From Silybum marianum (lineage: Eukaryota > Streptophyta > Magnoliopsida > Asterales > Asteraceae), in NCBI GenBank assembly GCA_036898165.1, contig CM072533.1, positions 20,238,001 through 20,302,000 on the forward strand: a stretch of 64,000 nucleotides of DNA, written 5' to 3'. Of the stretch, positions 1 through 11,662 are shown piece after piece. The notes under the pieces are model-generated. The model saw only the letters and a program-made list of their open reading frames with translations, did not search any database and was not told the DNA's origin. Both the position numbers and the translations under genes were made by a program. How positions within the stretch are numbered: position 1 is the stretch's first letter; each line of letters opens with the position of its first letter.

Positions 1-2019
1 AATCTGGATGAATGGGCAAAGGTTTTTTCTGTCCTGTTGGAGGAACATAAAAAGTTGGTATTCCACTTGAATGTTTTTCAATATTCAGACCAGAGGCTCT
101 GATTTACAGAGCTTCATTAGTAAATAAAAAAGGAGCTTCCTCATTCTTAGTTACTTCTGGGATCATTTTGTACTCAGAAGGTAGTTGATTTTCTAAAGTT
201 GAGAGATAATTTTCTGAGTTAAAGAAATCATTACCTTGATCATCATTTTCCCAAGGATATGTAATCGTTTCAAAACAATCTTGAGATTCAGAAGGATTTA
301 GGTCTATAAAAGAACATGGGACTATCTCTGGATTGGTTTCTGAAGAGAGTTTATGAACATTTTCAAGTTCAAGTTTAAAGCATTTATCCAGAGTGAATAG
401 AATATCTTTTTCGAAGCTTAGACGTAGCTCTTCTTCTGCTTGTGAAGGAATAAATATATCCGCCTTTGGATTCAAAGACATATGAACGTTTGAGCCAAAT
501 TTGAAAATGTCGCCTTTCTTCTGAATTTTTTTCAGATCAACACTTGTTTTTCCAGACGAATATTCGATGTTTTTGAACTTGAGTTTTCGTTGATGACAAC
601 CATTTTAAAGTTTTGATCTTTTAAAAATAGATGGTCCATATAAAATTGGAAACACAGGCTTCTGTTCTTGTCCTAGACAGAAAACAGATTTCAGAGTTGA
701 TCTTTTCTCACATGTGTAGGGATCCATATTCTCGAAACCAAGTCCAGATCTTCCTACTTGTGTATTTATCTTGTCATGAACTTTCTGAGCATCCAGATAT
801 GTTTTGATCTGTAGCTTTGTCTTTTGAAGTTCAATATGTAAAAACTCTCTTTCCTTCTTAAAATAGTTTTTAAGTGCAACAAAATTTAATTTGTCACTTT
901 CCTTAGCTCTAATCTCCTTTTCTTTGTTTTCCAAAACTTTGTTTAAGTTCAATTTCTCTTCCTTGAACTTAACTTCTGTATTTTTAAAATTTTTGGAAAT
1001 CTTCTCATTTTCAGCATTGAGTTCCAATTTTTCTTCGTTTAAAAGATCCATTTCTCTTTTATAAATCTCTCTCTCTCTTTGAGTTTCAGAGAGAGTTTTT
1101 TCAGTTTGTTTCCTCGGTTTCTTTTCAACTGTAAGCTTTTGCTTAAGTTCTTCAAAATTAATAGATATTTCCAAAATAGTGTTCTCAAGCTCAGATGTGT
1201 TAGAGAGAGTGCTTACAGGTGTTTCAGATGGCTGATCTTCTGATTCATTTGTTCGGGCCATTCCGCAGAACATTGCTTCATCACCACTTGACTCATCTCC
1301 TAGCCAGTTTTCTTTTTCTGCAAAGTGGGCTCTTTCATCGACATTATACTTGTATTTGTTCTGGTAGTACATTTTGTCTTTGTTCAGAGTTCCCCTGCAA
1401 TCTTTTGAATAGTGCCCTGGCTTGCCACATCTATAGCACACATCCTTCTTTTTCTTTAACTCCTCGTCCTTCTTCTCTGCCTCAGTCTTCTCAGATCTTT
1501 GTATTTCTTGACGAGGTGCATAATTAGGAGTAGGGCGATCAAACCTTTTGCTTCCTTGAGTGGCCTGGAAACTGTTATATTCATTCAGAGCTTGGGGTCT
1601 TCTGTTTTTCTTCATTTTTGCACCTCCTTCCAGAAAGTTTTCCATTTGATCCCATAGTTCTTTGGCACTTTCACAGGAATCCAGAGATTGAAAAATTTCA
1701 TTTGGGATTGCCATGATTAAGAGACTTTTAGCCTTTCTGGACAATTCCACCTTTGCCTTCTCTGCTTCAGACCAACTATCCCTTGATTTTGGAACATGTC
1801 TTGCAGGGACCTCATCAGTGACAGCAGTAGCAGGGACCTAGGAATAGTTGTCATTGGAACGAACGGACCATTTTGAACAATAGGATACAGTTCAACGTCA
1901 AATCCTTCATAGAAGTTTATCATATAGATCTTCCATTGTGGATATTCATCACGTTTTAGAGTAGGAGGTTTGGTCAGAGAACCAGAAGTATATACAGCAT
2001 TCAGATTAGAATTCGCCAT
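1..2019 (-). pseudogene. gag: S1 gag, broken
   Basis: Capsid/nucleocapsid gene of a copia element. It starts at ATG 2019 with MANSNLNAVYTSGSLTKPPT, the same start as in S3 and S6. A frameshift near 1780 leads into the next frame, which holds LLIMAIPNEIFQSLDSC (UBN2-type gag core), the zinc knuckle CYRCGKPGHYSKDC near 1440, then a long Glu/Lys-rich coiled coil to 605. Further frameshifts follow. The segment 481-104 carries the PWEND motif that is also in S3. Compared with S3, about 140 codons of the gag core are missing between NSFQA and the GSKRFDRP motif. The first 100 bases still match the S3 gag (SSGIP, IHPD) in a shifted frame. Confidence 0.85.
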
Positions 2020-2304
2020 ATTACTAGAAACAGAGATTTGAAGTTTACTGAAGATTTGTTGATATTTGGAGTAAACAAATTTAAAATTGATTGAAATAAG
2101 ACTATATTCTTACTAATCTCAGATTTAAGCAGAAATTACCACAGATTTAGAGAAAATTGTAATGATTTTAACAAAATCTCGTAAAACAGGATAGAATGAA
2201 GAACAGGAGCTTATAACTGAAAAATATTGTCAATAGAAAAGGGATTTCTCCAAATGGAAGAGATCTAATAATCAATAGATTGATTATCAGGCTTTGATAC
2301 TAAT
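2020..2304 (-). other. S1 5' leader with degenerate primer-binding site
   Basis: Untranslated leader between LTR and gag. The primer-binding site, read on the minus strand at 2289-2303, is TAGTATCAAAGCC, which differs from the tRNA-iMet complement TGGTATCAGAGCC at two places, both G to A. About 95 nt inside the leader (minus strand, 2167-2195) is a TTTTACGAGATTTTGTTAAA-like block that is also found in the S3 and S6 leaders. Confidence 0.75.
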
Positions 2305-2699
2305 TGTTGGAACCCAGATCCCTTTCTAACACGTAATCGATAGATCAAATAAGTAAATATGAGCGCAAGCAAGTAGATCTATGATAAATAGTAAAATTAG
2401 TAAGAACATATATGAAGAACAATTGTAATTAGTATTGAATTGCTTTTGAAAGATAAACAACAGTGTGCTCAATTCAGCTCTCAAATTTTTGTCTTTCAAA
2501 TCGATACTATTACAAACTGAGATTGAGCTATTTATACCATTACAATATTGAAAGTCAACTACCTAGCCTATTACAACAAGACACGTAAGCAAGTGAATAA
2601 CAAACTAAGTCACACACGGAGGGTGTGCCTGTCACGTCATCGGATGTGCATGTAGTTGCTTAATTCTGATTCATACTTCTTCTGAAATGAGGTCTAACA
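2305..2699 (-). repeat. S1 5' LTR
   Basis: Begins TGTTAGA and ends TTCCAACA in the minus sense, with TG/CA ends. The 3' end lies next to the primer-binding site and the 5' end abuts S2 sequence. A TATA-like TATAAATAG is present on the minus strand near 2530. The other LTR is outside the window, so age cannot be judged. Confidence 0.8.
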
Positions 2700-3067
2700 C
2701 CCCTGTTAGACTAGAAGCTATTAGAGTTTTTCTTGCATATGCTGCTCACAAAAACATAAAGGTGTTTCAAATGGATGTTAAGTGTGGATTTCTAAATGAA
2801 ATTCTTCATGAAGAAGTGTATCTTGAGCAACACGAAGGCTTTGTAAGCAAAGAATTTCCAGATCATGCCTATAACTTAGACAAAGCCTTATATGGACTTA
2901 AACAAGCACCAAGAGCATGGTATGACACTCTCACAACTTTTCTTCTGAATTCTAAATTTAAAAGAGGTACCGTAGATACCACTTTATTTCTAAAAAAGGA
3001 AGGTGATGGTATGATATTGATACAAATATATATAGATGATATTATATTTGCTTCTACTAATTCAAAA
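2700..3067 (+). pseudogene. pol: S2 reverse transcriptase, left fragment
   Basis: Middle of a copia reverse transcriptase. It reads VRLEAIRVFLAYAAHKN, then QMDVK, LYGLKQAPRAWY and the catalytic YIDDIIFAST. It is cut by S1 on the left and by G1 on the right at 3067. The reading continues after G1 at 26411. The same domain in S5 (52640-53000) is collinear and fixes the frame. The final ORF codons after 3067 belong to the G1 LTR and are not part of the gene. Confidence 0.9.
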
Positions 3068-4994
3068 TGTCACACCTCGCTAAGGCGGAAACACGGGGTA
3101 AGACAGTTCAAGTTCATAGCGGTAGGAATATAAACACCAATTTGAATACATAAAATGTCTTGATTGGTGTTCCATAAAAAAATAAACTAAGCTTGATCGG
3201 TTACCTTCTTATCTTCCTATAAAGCATGTTAAAACAAAGTGTCAACTACAAAGAGTTGGTGAGTTCACAGGTTTTTTATATGCACAAAACATTTTATATG
3301 CAAGGTATAGAGATAGCGAAGCAGAAGTTCGCATCAACTTTAATGTTTTAAAAATTTCAAGAGCAAAAATACAAATTTACCATTACACATGATATATAAA
3401 TATTGAGCTACTACTAAGCCTACTCGACATTCTACGCCCCACGAACTACCTCAGGCGGTGGACCTAAAGTCTACATGTGTAGAGCATTCTTAATTGATAA
3501 AGTGCACCCCTACTTTGCTAGTTAGGTGGGTATGTCAACCAAATAGCGCTATCCACAAATATCATCGGCTCATTTAGAGTTAAATAGTAGTGTACCACGA
3601 GAACTTTACATAACTCAACATATCATTTTGTGTAATAAAAAGTTGCTCATCACAATGATTTATATACTTTTCGTTAAATCAATATAAATTAATTCAATTT
3701 CCATTAAAACAACATGCTTTACACCCCAAACGTATAAACATTTAAACAGAGGGGTCGTGAATACTCACCTTTTGCAAAGAGCTCCGATTAAAGCACAATT
3801 CGTCAGCTAGCCGACCTAACGCTTCCCTATCAAAGTAAAATACCCAAAACGGTCACTTATGTGTCTAACGATTACTATGAGAGTGTTTATAAGTCCCTAT
3901 ATGTCCAACTTGGTCTACTATTGTCCCGTTATACATAATGCACATATGTTCTTTTAAAGAAATAATTTATACCGAAAAATGTAATATTATAGTCTTTCAA
4001 GTGACAAAATTTATGAAATCCACCAGTTTCAGAATTTTAACTTTCTGACAGAAACTATAAGTCTTAAAAGGGATCAAATTAATGCAACATCCAAAATAAT
4101 AAAATTTTCCATCTTTTTATATATGATGCATTATTGAGTTAAGGTCATTGTGACCAAATTTCATGCATTTTAGACATATAAAGAGGGTTCAAATAATTTA
4201 TATCAAACAGTGTGTCACAGCAAGCATGGCAGATTACACACTGTTAGTAAAACAATCATTTGAGGAGTTTTACTTAGTATTTTCAGAAATTCCAGTTGGA
4301 TTATAAACCTAACACATAAAGGAAACTTTTGAAATAAGAATCTGTCATTTTGGATGAGTCATGAAGGAGATATGGCACTACAAAGTTGCATGCACAATTA
4401 TGTCATTACTTGATAGATTGCACACTTAACTTTAATAAATTGGTTAATGCCTCAAAACTTCATATTTTTGAATGAAACTGGATTCATCTGAATCCTAACT
4501 CATAAAAGAAAACTCCAGAAGAAGAATTACGCATTATGGACAAATATTCAAGTAGATATTAGCACGCAAAGTAGGGTTTACCTACTAGTGGTTTCACAGA
4601 TTGCACACCTAAAATATTTTAAGTGATTCCACTTGCAAACTGAATATAACTCATAAAACTAACTCTCAAAAGAAAAATCATTCTTTTTCATTAACTTTTG
4701 AAAGAGATATGGCAATTTGAACATGCATGCACAAATCTGTCATTGGTTTAGTTTGCAAACTCATTTTGTTTCAATTAGTTGGAACCTTAAATCACCATAT
4801 TTTTTAAGGAAATCAGTGGCATTTGAAAGGTACTCATTAAATTAACTTCCAGAAGAAAAATCAAGTGATTTGGAAGAATATTCAAAGAGTTATGGTCGTT
4901 CAAAGTAGGGTTTTCCTACTGTTGAACTTCCAGTTGCACACATGATTTGTTATGAGCATTTTGGAGGTCAAAACTCAATGTTTTTGAGTGAGAC
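3068..4994 (-). repeat. G1 3' LTR, distal part (left of S3)
   Basis: Starts TGTCACACCTCGCTAA and matches 23458-25455 of the other LTR base by base apart from scattered changes. About 80 bp present in the other LTR (around 23525-23610) are missing here, with a short CAA repeat at the break. The LTR stops at 4994, where S3 enters. I see no gene here. Several stretches end in similar phrases such as CAAAGTAGGGTTTxCCTACT, which suggests old internal duplication. Confidence 0.9.
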
Positions 4995-5348
4995 TGTTAG
5001 AAATTAAAGTATGAAGAAGAGATGTCTACAAAAGCCAACACACTCTTTCTTGTTATAACTAATTGTTGTTAGACGCTCCCTTTTAGACACATGGCACTTC
5101 GTAATTGGCTAGCTTTTTGACTTTCTGTTTTTGTATCTGTATAAATAGCATTGTATTGTGTTTGTAAAAAAAAGTCGATTAATACATTTATATTTTGAAG
5201 AATACTGTGCGTAATTCATTTCATAATCTTTGTTCTTCATTCTGTTTACTGTTCTATTGATTCAAATTGTTAATTGATCTGCTTCCGCATGTCACTTTGA
5301 TTCAATACTCTCAATTAACAATCGGTTTATAGGAATCTGGAACCAACA
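4995..5348 (+). repeat. S3 5' LTR
   Basis: TGTTAGAAATT...GGAACCAACA with TG/CA ends. A TATA box TATAAATAG lies at 5140-5148, preceded by AATTGGCTAG. The adjacent primer-binding site proves the right end; the GAGAC TSD proves the left. Confidence 0.95.
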
Positions 5349-5631
5349 ATTGGTATCAGAGCCTTCTAATCAATCTATTGATTATTAGATCTCTTCCATT
5401 GAAGAAATTCCTTTCGATCGAACAGTATTTTCTCAGATTCAAAATTTGCTTATTAATCCACTCTGTTTTACGAGACTTTGTTAAATCGTTAACAATCTTC
5501 TCTTAAATTGAGTCATTCATTTTGTAATCTGAAGAAACAGTGATATAATCGACCTGTTCTTCTTTCAAATTGAGATTTAATTGTTCTAAATTTCTTTCAA
5601 ATCTTCAAATTTGCTCTTCTATCCTACTCAA
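5349..5631 (+). other. S3 primer-binding site and leader
   Basis: TGGTATCAGAGC at 5351-5362 is the complement of the initiator tRNA-Met 3' end and primes minus-strand DNA. The leader holds the block TTTTACGAGACTTTGTTAAA at 5467-5486, about 100 nt after the site, shared with the S1 and S6 leaders. Gag starts at ATG 5632. Confidence 0.9.
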
Positions 5632-8600
5632 ATGGCAAATTCGAGCACGAATGCGTTTATACGTACGGGTCCACGACTAAACCTCCAACTCTTGTACCTG
5701 ATGAGTACACACAATGGAAGATTCGAATGGTTAACTTCTATGAGGGATTGGATGCTGAGTTATATCCAATTATTCAAAACGGTCCGTTTGTTCCCACCAC
5801 TACTATTCCCAGAATTCCAGCCACTGCAAATACAGACGAGGTACCAGCAAGACTGGTTCAGAAGTCAAGGAATAACTGGACTGATGAAGAAAAGGCGAAG
5901 GTGGAATTAGCTAAGAAAGCTAAGTCTCTGTTGATAATGGCCATTCCAAATGAGATTTTTCAATCTCTGGACTCATGTGACACAGCAAAAGATTTATGGG
6001 ATCAACTGGAGAATCTCTTAGAAGGTGGTGCGAAAATGAAAAAGAACAGAAGAGCCCAAGCTCTAAATGAATATAATAGTTTTCAAGCGGCCGATCGATG
6101 AATCTACGGAACAAACATTTCATCGATTCAACAATCTGATTAATCTCTGCAAGAGATGTGACATTGTTAGATCAAAGGAAGACAACAATGTTCTATTTCT
6201 CAAAAGGTTAAACCCTGAATGGTCAAATCTATCCATGTCATTACAAGCCAATCAGGACCTTGAACAATGGTCGCTGCATGATGTATTCGGCACACTGCAA
6301 GCTCATGAAAGAAGTTGTTCGAAAGAACAAACATCGGAGGTCCTACGGCTTTGATCTCAGAAACAAAAGGAATCAGAAGACGAAGTGATGACAGGAAGAA
6401 ATTGAAGGCCTTCATATCAGAGACTGCTCCAGAAGATGACTCTGAGTCAGATGATGAAATTAAAGCGTTTGCTGACTCTCTGGCTTTAATAACCAAGCAA
6501 TTTACTAATCGTTTTGGAAATAAGTCTTTGAAAGGAAATAAACGATTTGATCGTCCCTATGTTCCTAAACAAGAAGTACAGAGAGTAGAGAAAACAGAAG
6601 AAGAGAAGAAAGAAGAAGAATTAAAAAGGAAGAAAGATGTCTGCTACAGATGTGGCAAGCCCGGACATTACTCGAGAGATTGCAGAGGAGCTCTGGAAAA
6701 GGATAAGACTTATTACAAAAACAAATATAAGTACAATGTCACTGAAAGAGCACACTTTGCAGAAAAAGAAAACTGGGTGCAAGACGAATCTAGCGGTGAT
6801 GAAGCCATGTTCTGTGGAATGGCAAACACAAACGAATCAGAGGATCAACCCTCTGAGTCACCGGTTAGTAATTTCTCTGGATCATCTGAGCTTGAACAAA
6901 CGATTGTGATGTTATCAAACAATTTTGAGGAACTAAAACTGAAACTCACAATCGAAAAGAAATTACGAAAAAGTACTGAAAAAACTCTTTCTACAATCAA
7001 AAGGGAAAGAGATATTTTCAAAAGAGAAATGGATTTACTTACAGAAGAAAAACTCGAATTAAATACTGCAAAGGAAACGATTTCAATGAGTTTAAAATTT
7101 TTACGAAGAAAAACTTAAAAAGGAAATTTTGAATTTCAATAAACTTCTGGAAGGAAAAGAGAGAGAAATCAGAGACAAAGAGAGTGATAGACTCAACTCT
7201 GTAGCACTTAAAAACTATTTTCAGAAAGAGAGAGAATTTTTACACGTTGAACTTCAACGAGAAAAAGCTACGATTATAACATATCTGGATGCACGAAGGT
7301 TCATGACAAAATTAACACACAAGTAGGAAGATGCGGACTTGGTTTCGAGGACCTAGATCCCTACACGTGTAAGAAAAGGTCGGATACGAAATCTGTTTTT
7401 GTGTGGGACAAATACAGAAGCCAAAGTTTCCAATTTTGTATGAAAAATCTATTTTTAAAAAATCTAGATATGAAAATCATCATACAAAAAGCAAACTTAA
7501 ATTCGAAAATATTGAATATTGTTTTAAAACAAATGTTGATCTAAATAAAGTTCAGAAGAAAGATGATATTTTCAATTTTGGTTCAAATAAACATACAATT
7601 TTGAATCCGTAGGCGGATATTTTTGTTCCAAGTCGGGCGAGAGGAAGATCTACGACTTATGTTTGAAAACGATATTCTCTCTAATACTGGATAAGTGTTT
7701 TAGAAATGAAACTCTTTGTGAGAATCATCCAGAGATCTCTCCCTGTTCATTTGAAGATTTACATCTTTCTGAAACTCAAGAAAGTTTGGCTGAGATTACG
7801 TATCCATGGGAGAATGACAATAATGATGAAGAATTTTTTGATAACTCTGAAAATTACCTTTCAAATTTAGAAATAAATTCTTTTAAATCATCAAAAGTTA
7901 TCACAAATAATTCAGAAATTATTGATAAAAAGGATGATTATTTGTATCTTTGATAAATCTCAAGAAATCAGAGCTTCTGATAGAGATTGTGCTAAACTTT
8001 CAAGTGGTATACCTAGTCTTCCTGTTTCTGTTCCAGAACCGAGAAATTCAGTATCTATACATCCAGACTTCTTAGATATGTGTCTCAAAGCCAAAACATG
8101 TCTTGAACTTGAGAAAGAGGCAGAACTCAAAAACAAAGTGCAAAATCAAAAGATTTTAAACTCTACTCTTCCGAAGTTTACTAATATTCAAAAAGGCAAA
8201 TGGAAATCCTCTAATTCTTATGTTCCTTTTTCAGTAAATAACAGAGCTTCTGCAAAAGTAGATCAGAGAAAGAACACAGAGAAGAAAAAGCCAGAACTAA
8301 AACAAAAGTCTAGTCTAGATAGGTTCTCTAGAACAACTGATACTAGAAAAGACTTTAGAAAGAATAATTGTAATTACCATTCTCGTAATGAAAATTCAAT
8401 TCAATCTTCTATGTTTCAGTCTTCTGAATGTTTTTCACTGTTCTTAAAGTTAAAACAATTTTTCTCGCAAACCTCTGATCATTCCAATTCACAGTATGTT
8501 TGTCACAAAAAGAATAAAACTCAAAAAAATCAAAAACCAAAAATAAAGTCTTTATCTTCTGTTAAATCAAAAAACGAGCATACTCCAAAAGCTAACATAA

Positions 8601-8638
8601 AAGGACCCATTATGCGATGGGTACCTAAGAAATTCTGA
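5632..8638 (+). pseudogene. gag: S3 gag, multiply frameshifted
   Basis: Starts MANSSTNAFIRT; a one-base loss near 5672 breaks the frame before TTKPPTL. The gag core (MVNFYEGLDAELYP... to LENLLEGGAKMKKNRRAQAL, 5727-6080), then FHRFNNLINLCKRCD (6120-6165) and LKRLNPEWSNL (6205-6235), lies in different frames. Zinc knuckle CYRCGKPGHYSRDC is at about 6640-6682. A Glu/Lys-rich coiled coil follows (6890-7280). The C-terminal part is Ser/Lys-rich and ends with the box GPIMRWVPKKF and TGA 8636-8638. At least six frame changes are needed. S6 and S1 carry homologues that let the frame be followed. Confidence 0.88.
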
Positions 8639-8651
8639 TTTTTGATTGCAG
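8621..8651 (+). promoter_or_regulatory. S3 gag-pol junction, intron-like GT...AG segment of 31 nt
   Basis: The segment begins with GTACCT (the V-P codons of the gag WVPK box), contains the gag stop TGA, has a T-rich stretch and ends TTGATTGCAG. The codon before it (TGG) and the codon after it (AAA of pol) are both in phase 0, so its removal would fuse gag to pol in frame. S5, S6 and the F segment have the same arrangement. It is shorter than normal plant introns, so a longer intron using only this acceptor is an alternative. Confidence 0.4.
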
Positions 8652-11600
8652 AAACAGCGTGTGCATATCTGGTATCTTGACTCTGGATGCTCGAGGCACA
8701 TGACTGGATCCCAAAATTTACTATCCCAATTCAAGGACAAATCAGGTGGAGTAGTAACTTTTGGTGATAATGGTAAAGGTCAAATAAAAGGCTACGGTAC
8801 TCTACAAGAAGGTAATATCACCTTATCAAAGGTAGCTTATGTTTCTGGCTTGAAACATAACCTCCTCAGTGTAAGTCAACTTTGTGATTCTAAAATACTA
8901 GTAGTATTTGATGAAAAACATTGTTATTTATTCTCTAAGGCAGGTGAAGAACTTTGGAGAGCAGACAGGAAAGGTAACTTGTATATGATGAATTTTACCT
9001 CTAAGGATGATATACTTGGCTTGCTTTCGTTCGTCAAAAGTCAGAAGTCCCAGTGGTACTACAAAATATGATGACCAGAATTCAAGTTCTTCTACATCAG
9101 AAGATTCAGCAGCTTCGAAGTGATAATGGTACAGAATTCAAGAACGCCAAGCTTGAATCGTATCTTGTTGAACAAGGAATTACTCAAAACTTCTCTGCTG
9201 TTCGCACTCCACAACAAAACGGTGTAGTTGAACGTCGCAACAGAACCTTGGTTGAAGCGACGAACGATGCTCGCGACTCGGTCTCCCAATTCACTTACGG
9301 GCCGAAGGCATTTGCTACTGCTTGTTTCACTCAAAACCGTTCAATTATTGTCAAGAGGCATCTCAAAACCTCTTATGAGCTGATTAATAAAAGAAAACCA
9401 TCTGTAAAATTTTTTCATATCTTTGGCTGCAGATGTTTTATCTTAAACGACAGAGATAATCTTGGCAAATTTGATCCGAAGTCCGATGAAGCTAAATTTT
9501 TAGGCTACTCGTTAAATTCAAGAGCTTTCCGAGTTTTTAACTTACGAACAAAAACTGTTATGGAAAGCATCAACATTGACTTCGATGATAACACCCAACT
9601 GACTTCTGAACACTCTACTTCAGAACTCAAGCTTAATACTGTTACTTCTGACTATCTTTCAGGTTCCAGAGAATCCGAGATTGATGCTATTTTTCAAGAT
9701 TTTCTGGGCGACGAAGTTGTGTCAGAAGCAATGTCACCTCCACATTTGCAGATACCAGATATTCTCCAAGCCTCAGGCATTACTCTCTCTGGTCCTGCTT
9801 CTTCTGTTTCATCTGTCACGACTATTTGTCCAGAAGTTCCCACTACTACATCTGCCAGTCAAGAAGCTACTTCTGTTCCATCATCTGAGGGGGAGACACA
9901 AGGACAGGTGACAGAACAGATACCAGAAGGACATACAGAAGAAAATAAAGACGATTTTGTGTTTCCAGATGAAATCATTTCGTCAAATGAAACAACCCAT
10001 TCAATTTCTCAACCCAGAATGACGAAATGGACTAAATCTCACACACCAGATCTTATAATTGGTAGTCCTTCTAAGGGGTCGAACACGATGCGCTACTTGC
10101 AAATGAAGCATTCTTTGTTAATTTTCTTAGTATGATCGAACCTAAACGTGTACATGAAGCCTTAGTTGAACCAAGCTGGGTGGATGCTATGCAGGAAGAA
10201 CTACTTCAATTCGAAAGAAATAAAGTTTGGCGTCTTGTTCCTTTACCAAAAGGCAAAGTTGCTATTGGAACAAAATGGGTATTTAGGAACAAAAAGGATG
10301 AAGATGGAATTGTTGTCAGAAATAAAGCTCGTTTGGTGGCTAAAGGTTACTGTCAAGAGGAAGGTATCGATTATGATGAAACCTTTGCTCCTGTTGCAAG
10401 ACTAGAAGCAATAAGATTATTCTTGGCTTTCTCTGCATACAAAAACTTCAAAGTCTACCAAATGGATGTTAAATGTGCATTTCTTAATGGATGTCTAAAA
10501 GAAGAAGTGTATGTTGAACAACCTGATGGTTTCAAAGATGCAAGATATCCGGTAATATGTTTATCTTCTTGACAAAGCTTTGTATGGTCTAAAGCAAGCC
10601 CCAAGAGCCTGGTATGAACGACTATCGAAATTTCTGATCAGCAAAGGATATGAAAAAGGTAAAATCGATACAACTCTGTTCATCAAAAGAGGCAAAGGTA
10701 TGTTAACTATAGTTCAAATTTACGTGGATGACATAATATTTGGTTCTACTCATCAAACAGAAGTTGATTTGTTTTCTAAGTTGATGGAAACTGAATTTGA
10801 AATGAGTATGATGGGAGAATTAACTTTCTTCCTAGGACTTCAAGTTAAACAAAGCACCTCTGGTATCTTTATAAATCAGGCAAAATATGTTTCTGACATG
10901 CTTAAAAAGTTTCATCTTCAAAACTCATCATCCATGAAAACACCTATCTCTCCTGGTATGAAATTAGGACCTGACTCCTCTGGTAAATCTGTTGATATTA
11001 CCAGCTACAGAGGAATGATTGGTTCTCTTTTATATTTAACAGCAAGTGGACCTGATATTATGTTTGCCACTTGTCTTTGTGCTCGTTATCAAGCCAATCC
11101 TAAAGAGTCTCATTTGGCTGATGTTAAAAGAATTTTTAGGTACTTAAAAGGTTCACCATCGTTGGGCCTTTGGTATCCTAAAAATTCTGGATTTGATTTA
11201 ATGGCGTATACAGATTCTGATCATGCAGGTTGTAAGCTTGACAGAAAAAGTACATCAGGTAGCTGTCAACTTCTGGGAAATCGACTTATAAGTTGGACAT
11301 CCAAGAAACAAAACTGCGTATCCACATCTACAGCAGAAGCTGAATATGTTGCTGCTGCTAGTTGTTGTTCACAAGTTATTTGGATGAAGACCCAACTCAG
11401 AGATTATGGTCTGATATACGATAAGATTCCCATCCTCTGTGATTCTAAAAGTGCTATCGCCATTACAGAAAATCCAGTTCAGCATTCTAAAACAAAGCAT
11501 ATCGATGTCAGGTATCATTTCATCAAGGATCATGTCGAAAAGGGTACACTCGAAATGTATTTTGTTTCTACTGATTATCAACTTGCTGATATTTTCACAA

Positions 11601-11662
11601 AAGCTCTTGATGAGAGTCGTTTTAACTTCTTAATTAGCAAGTTGGGAATGCTTAATATGTAA
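8652..11662 (+). pseudogene. pol: S3 pol: protease, part of integrase, RT, RNase H
   Basis: Protease begins HIWYLDSGCSRHMTG with the DSG active site near 8680. After KDD at 9005 the reading jumps to LAF in the integrase core. The HHCC zinc finger and the first catalytic Asp are deleted, whereas S6 keeps both. SDNGTEF (about 9118-9140) and the Glu of VVERRNRT remain. Short compensating frameshifts occur at 9262-9306 and a frameshift near 10080. RT runs from WVDAMQEELL (10177) through YCQEEGIDYDETFAPVARLE to YVDDIIFGST (10720). A frameshift at about 10553 splits it. RNase H follows with YTDSDHAG, STAEAEY and CDSKSAI, ending at TAA 11660-11662. Confidence 0.9.

Larger units (their letters stand above)
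1..2699 (-). mobile_element. S1: Sirevirus-type Ty1/copia element, 5' part only
   Basis: The element reads right to left and runs out of the window at position 1. Present are a 395 bp 5' LTR (2305-2699), a degenerate primer-binding site, a leader and most of gag. It ends with TGTTAGA (minus sense) exactly where the reverse transcriptase of S2 starts at 2700, so S1 is inserted in S2. The left TSD lies outside the window; CCCCT (2700-2704) is the candidate right one. The gag resembles those of S3 and S6, so S1 belongs to the same lineage, although its LTR differs. Confidence 0.85.

Noticed and set aside
1219..1527. Plus-strand ORF of 102 codons
   Set aside because: Antisense of the S1 gag zinc-knuckle region; no homology in its own frame.
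5351..5362. TGGTATCAGAGC matches as tRNA gene pieces
   Set aside because: They are primer-binding sites next to LTRs; no tRNA cloverleaf is present.
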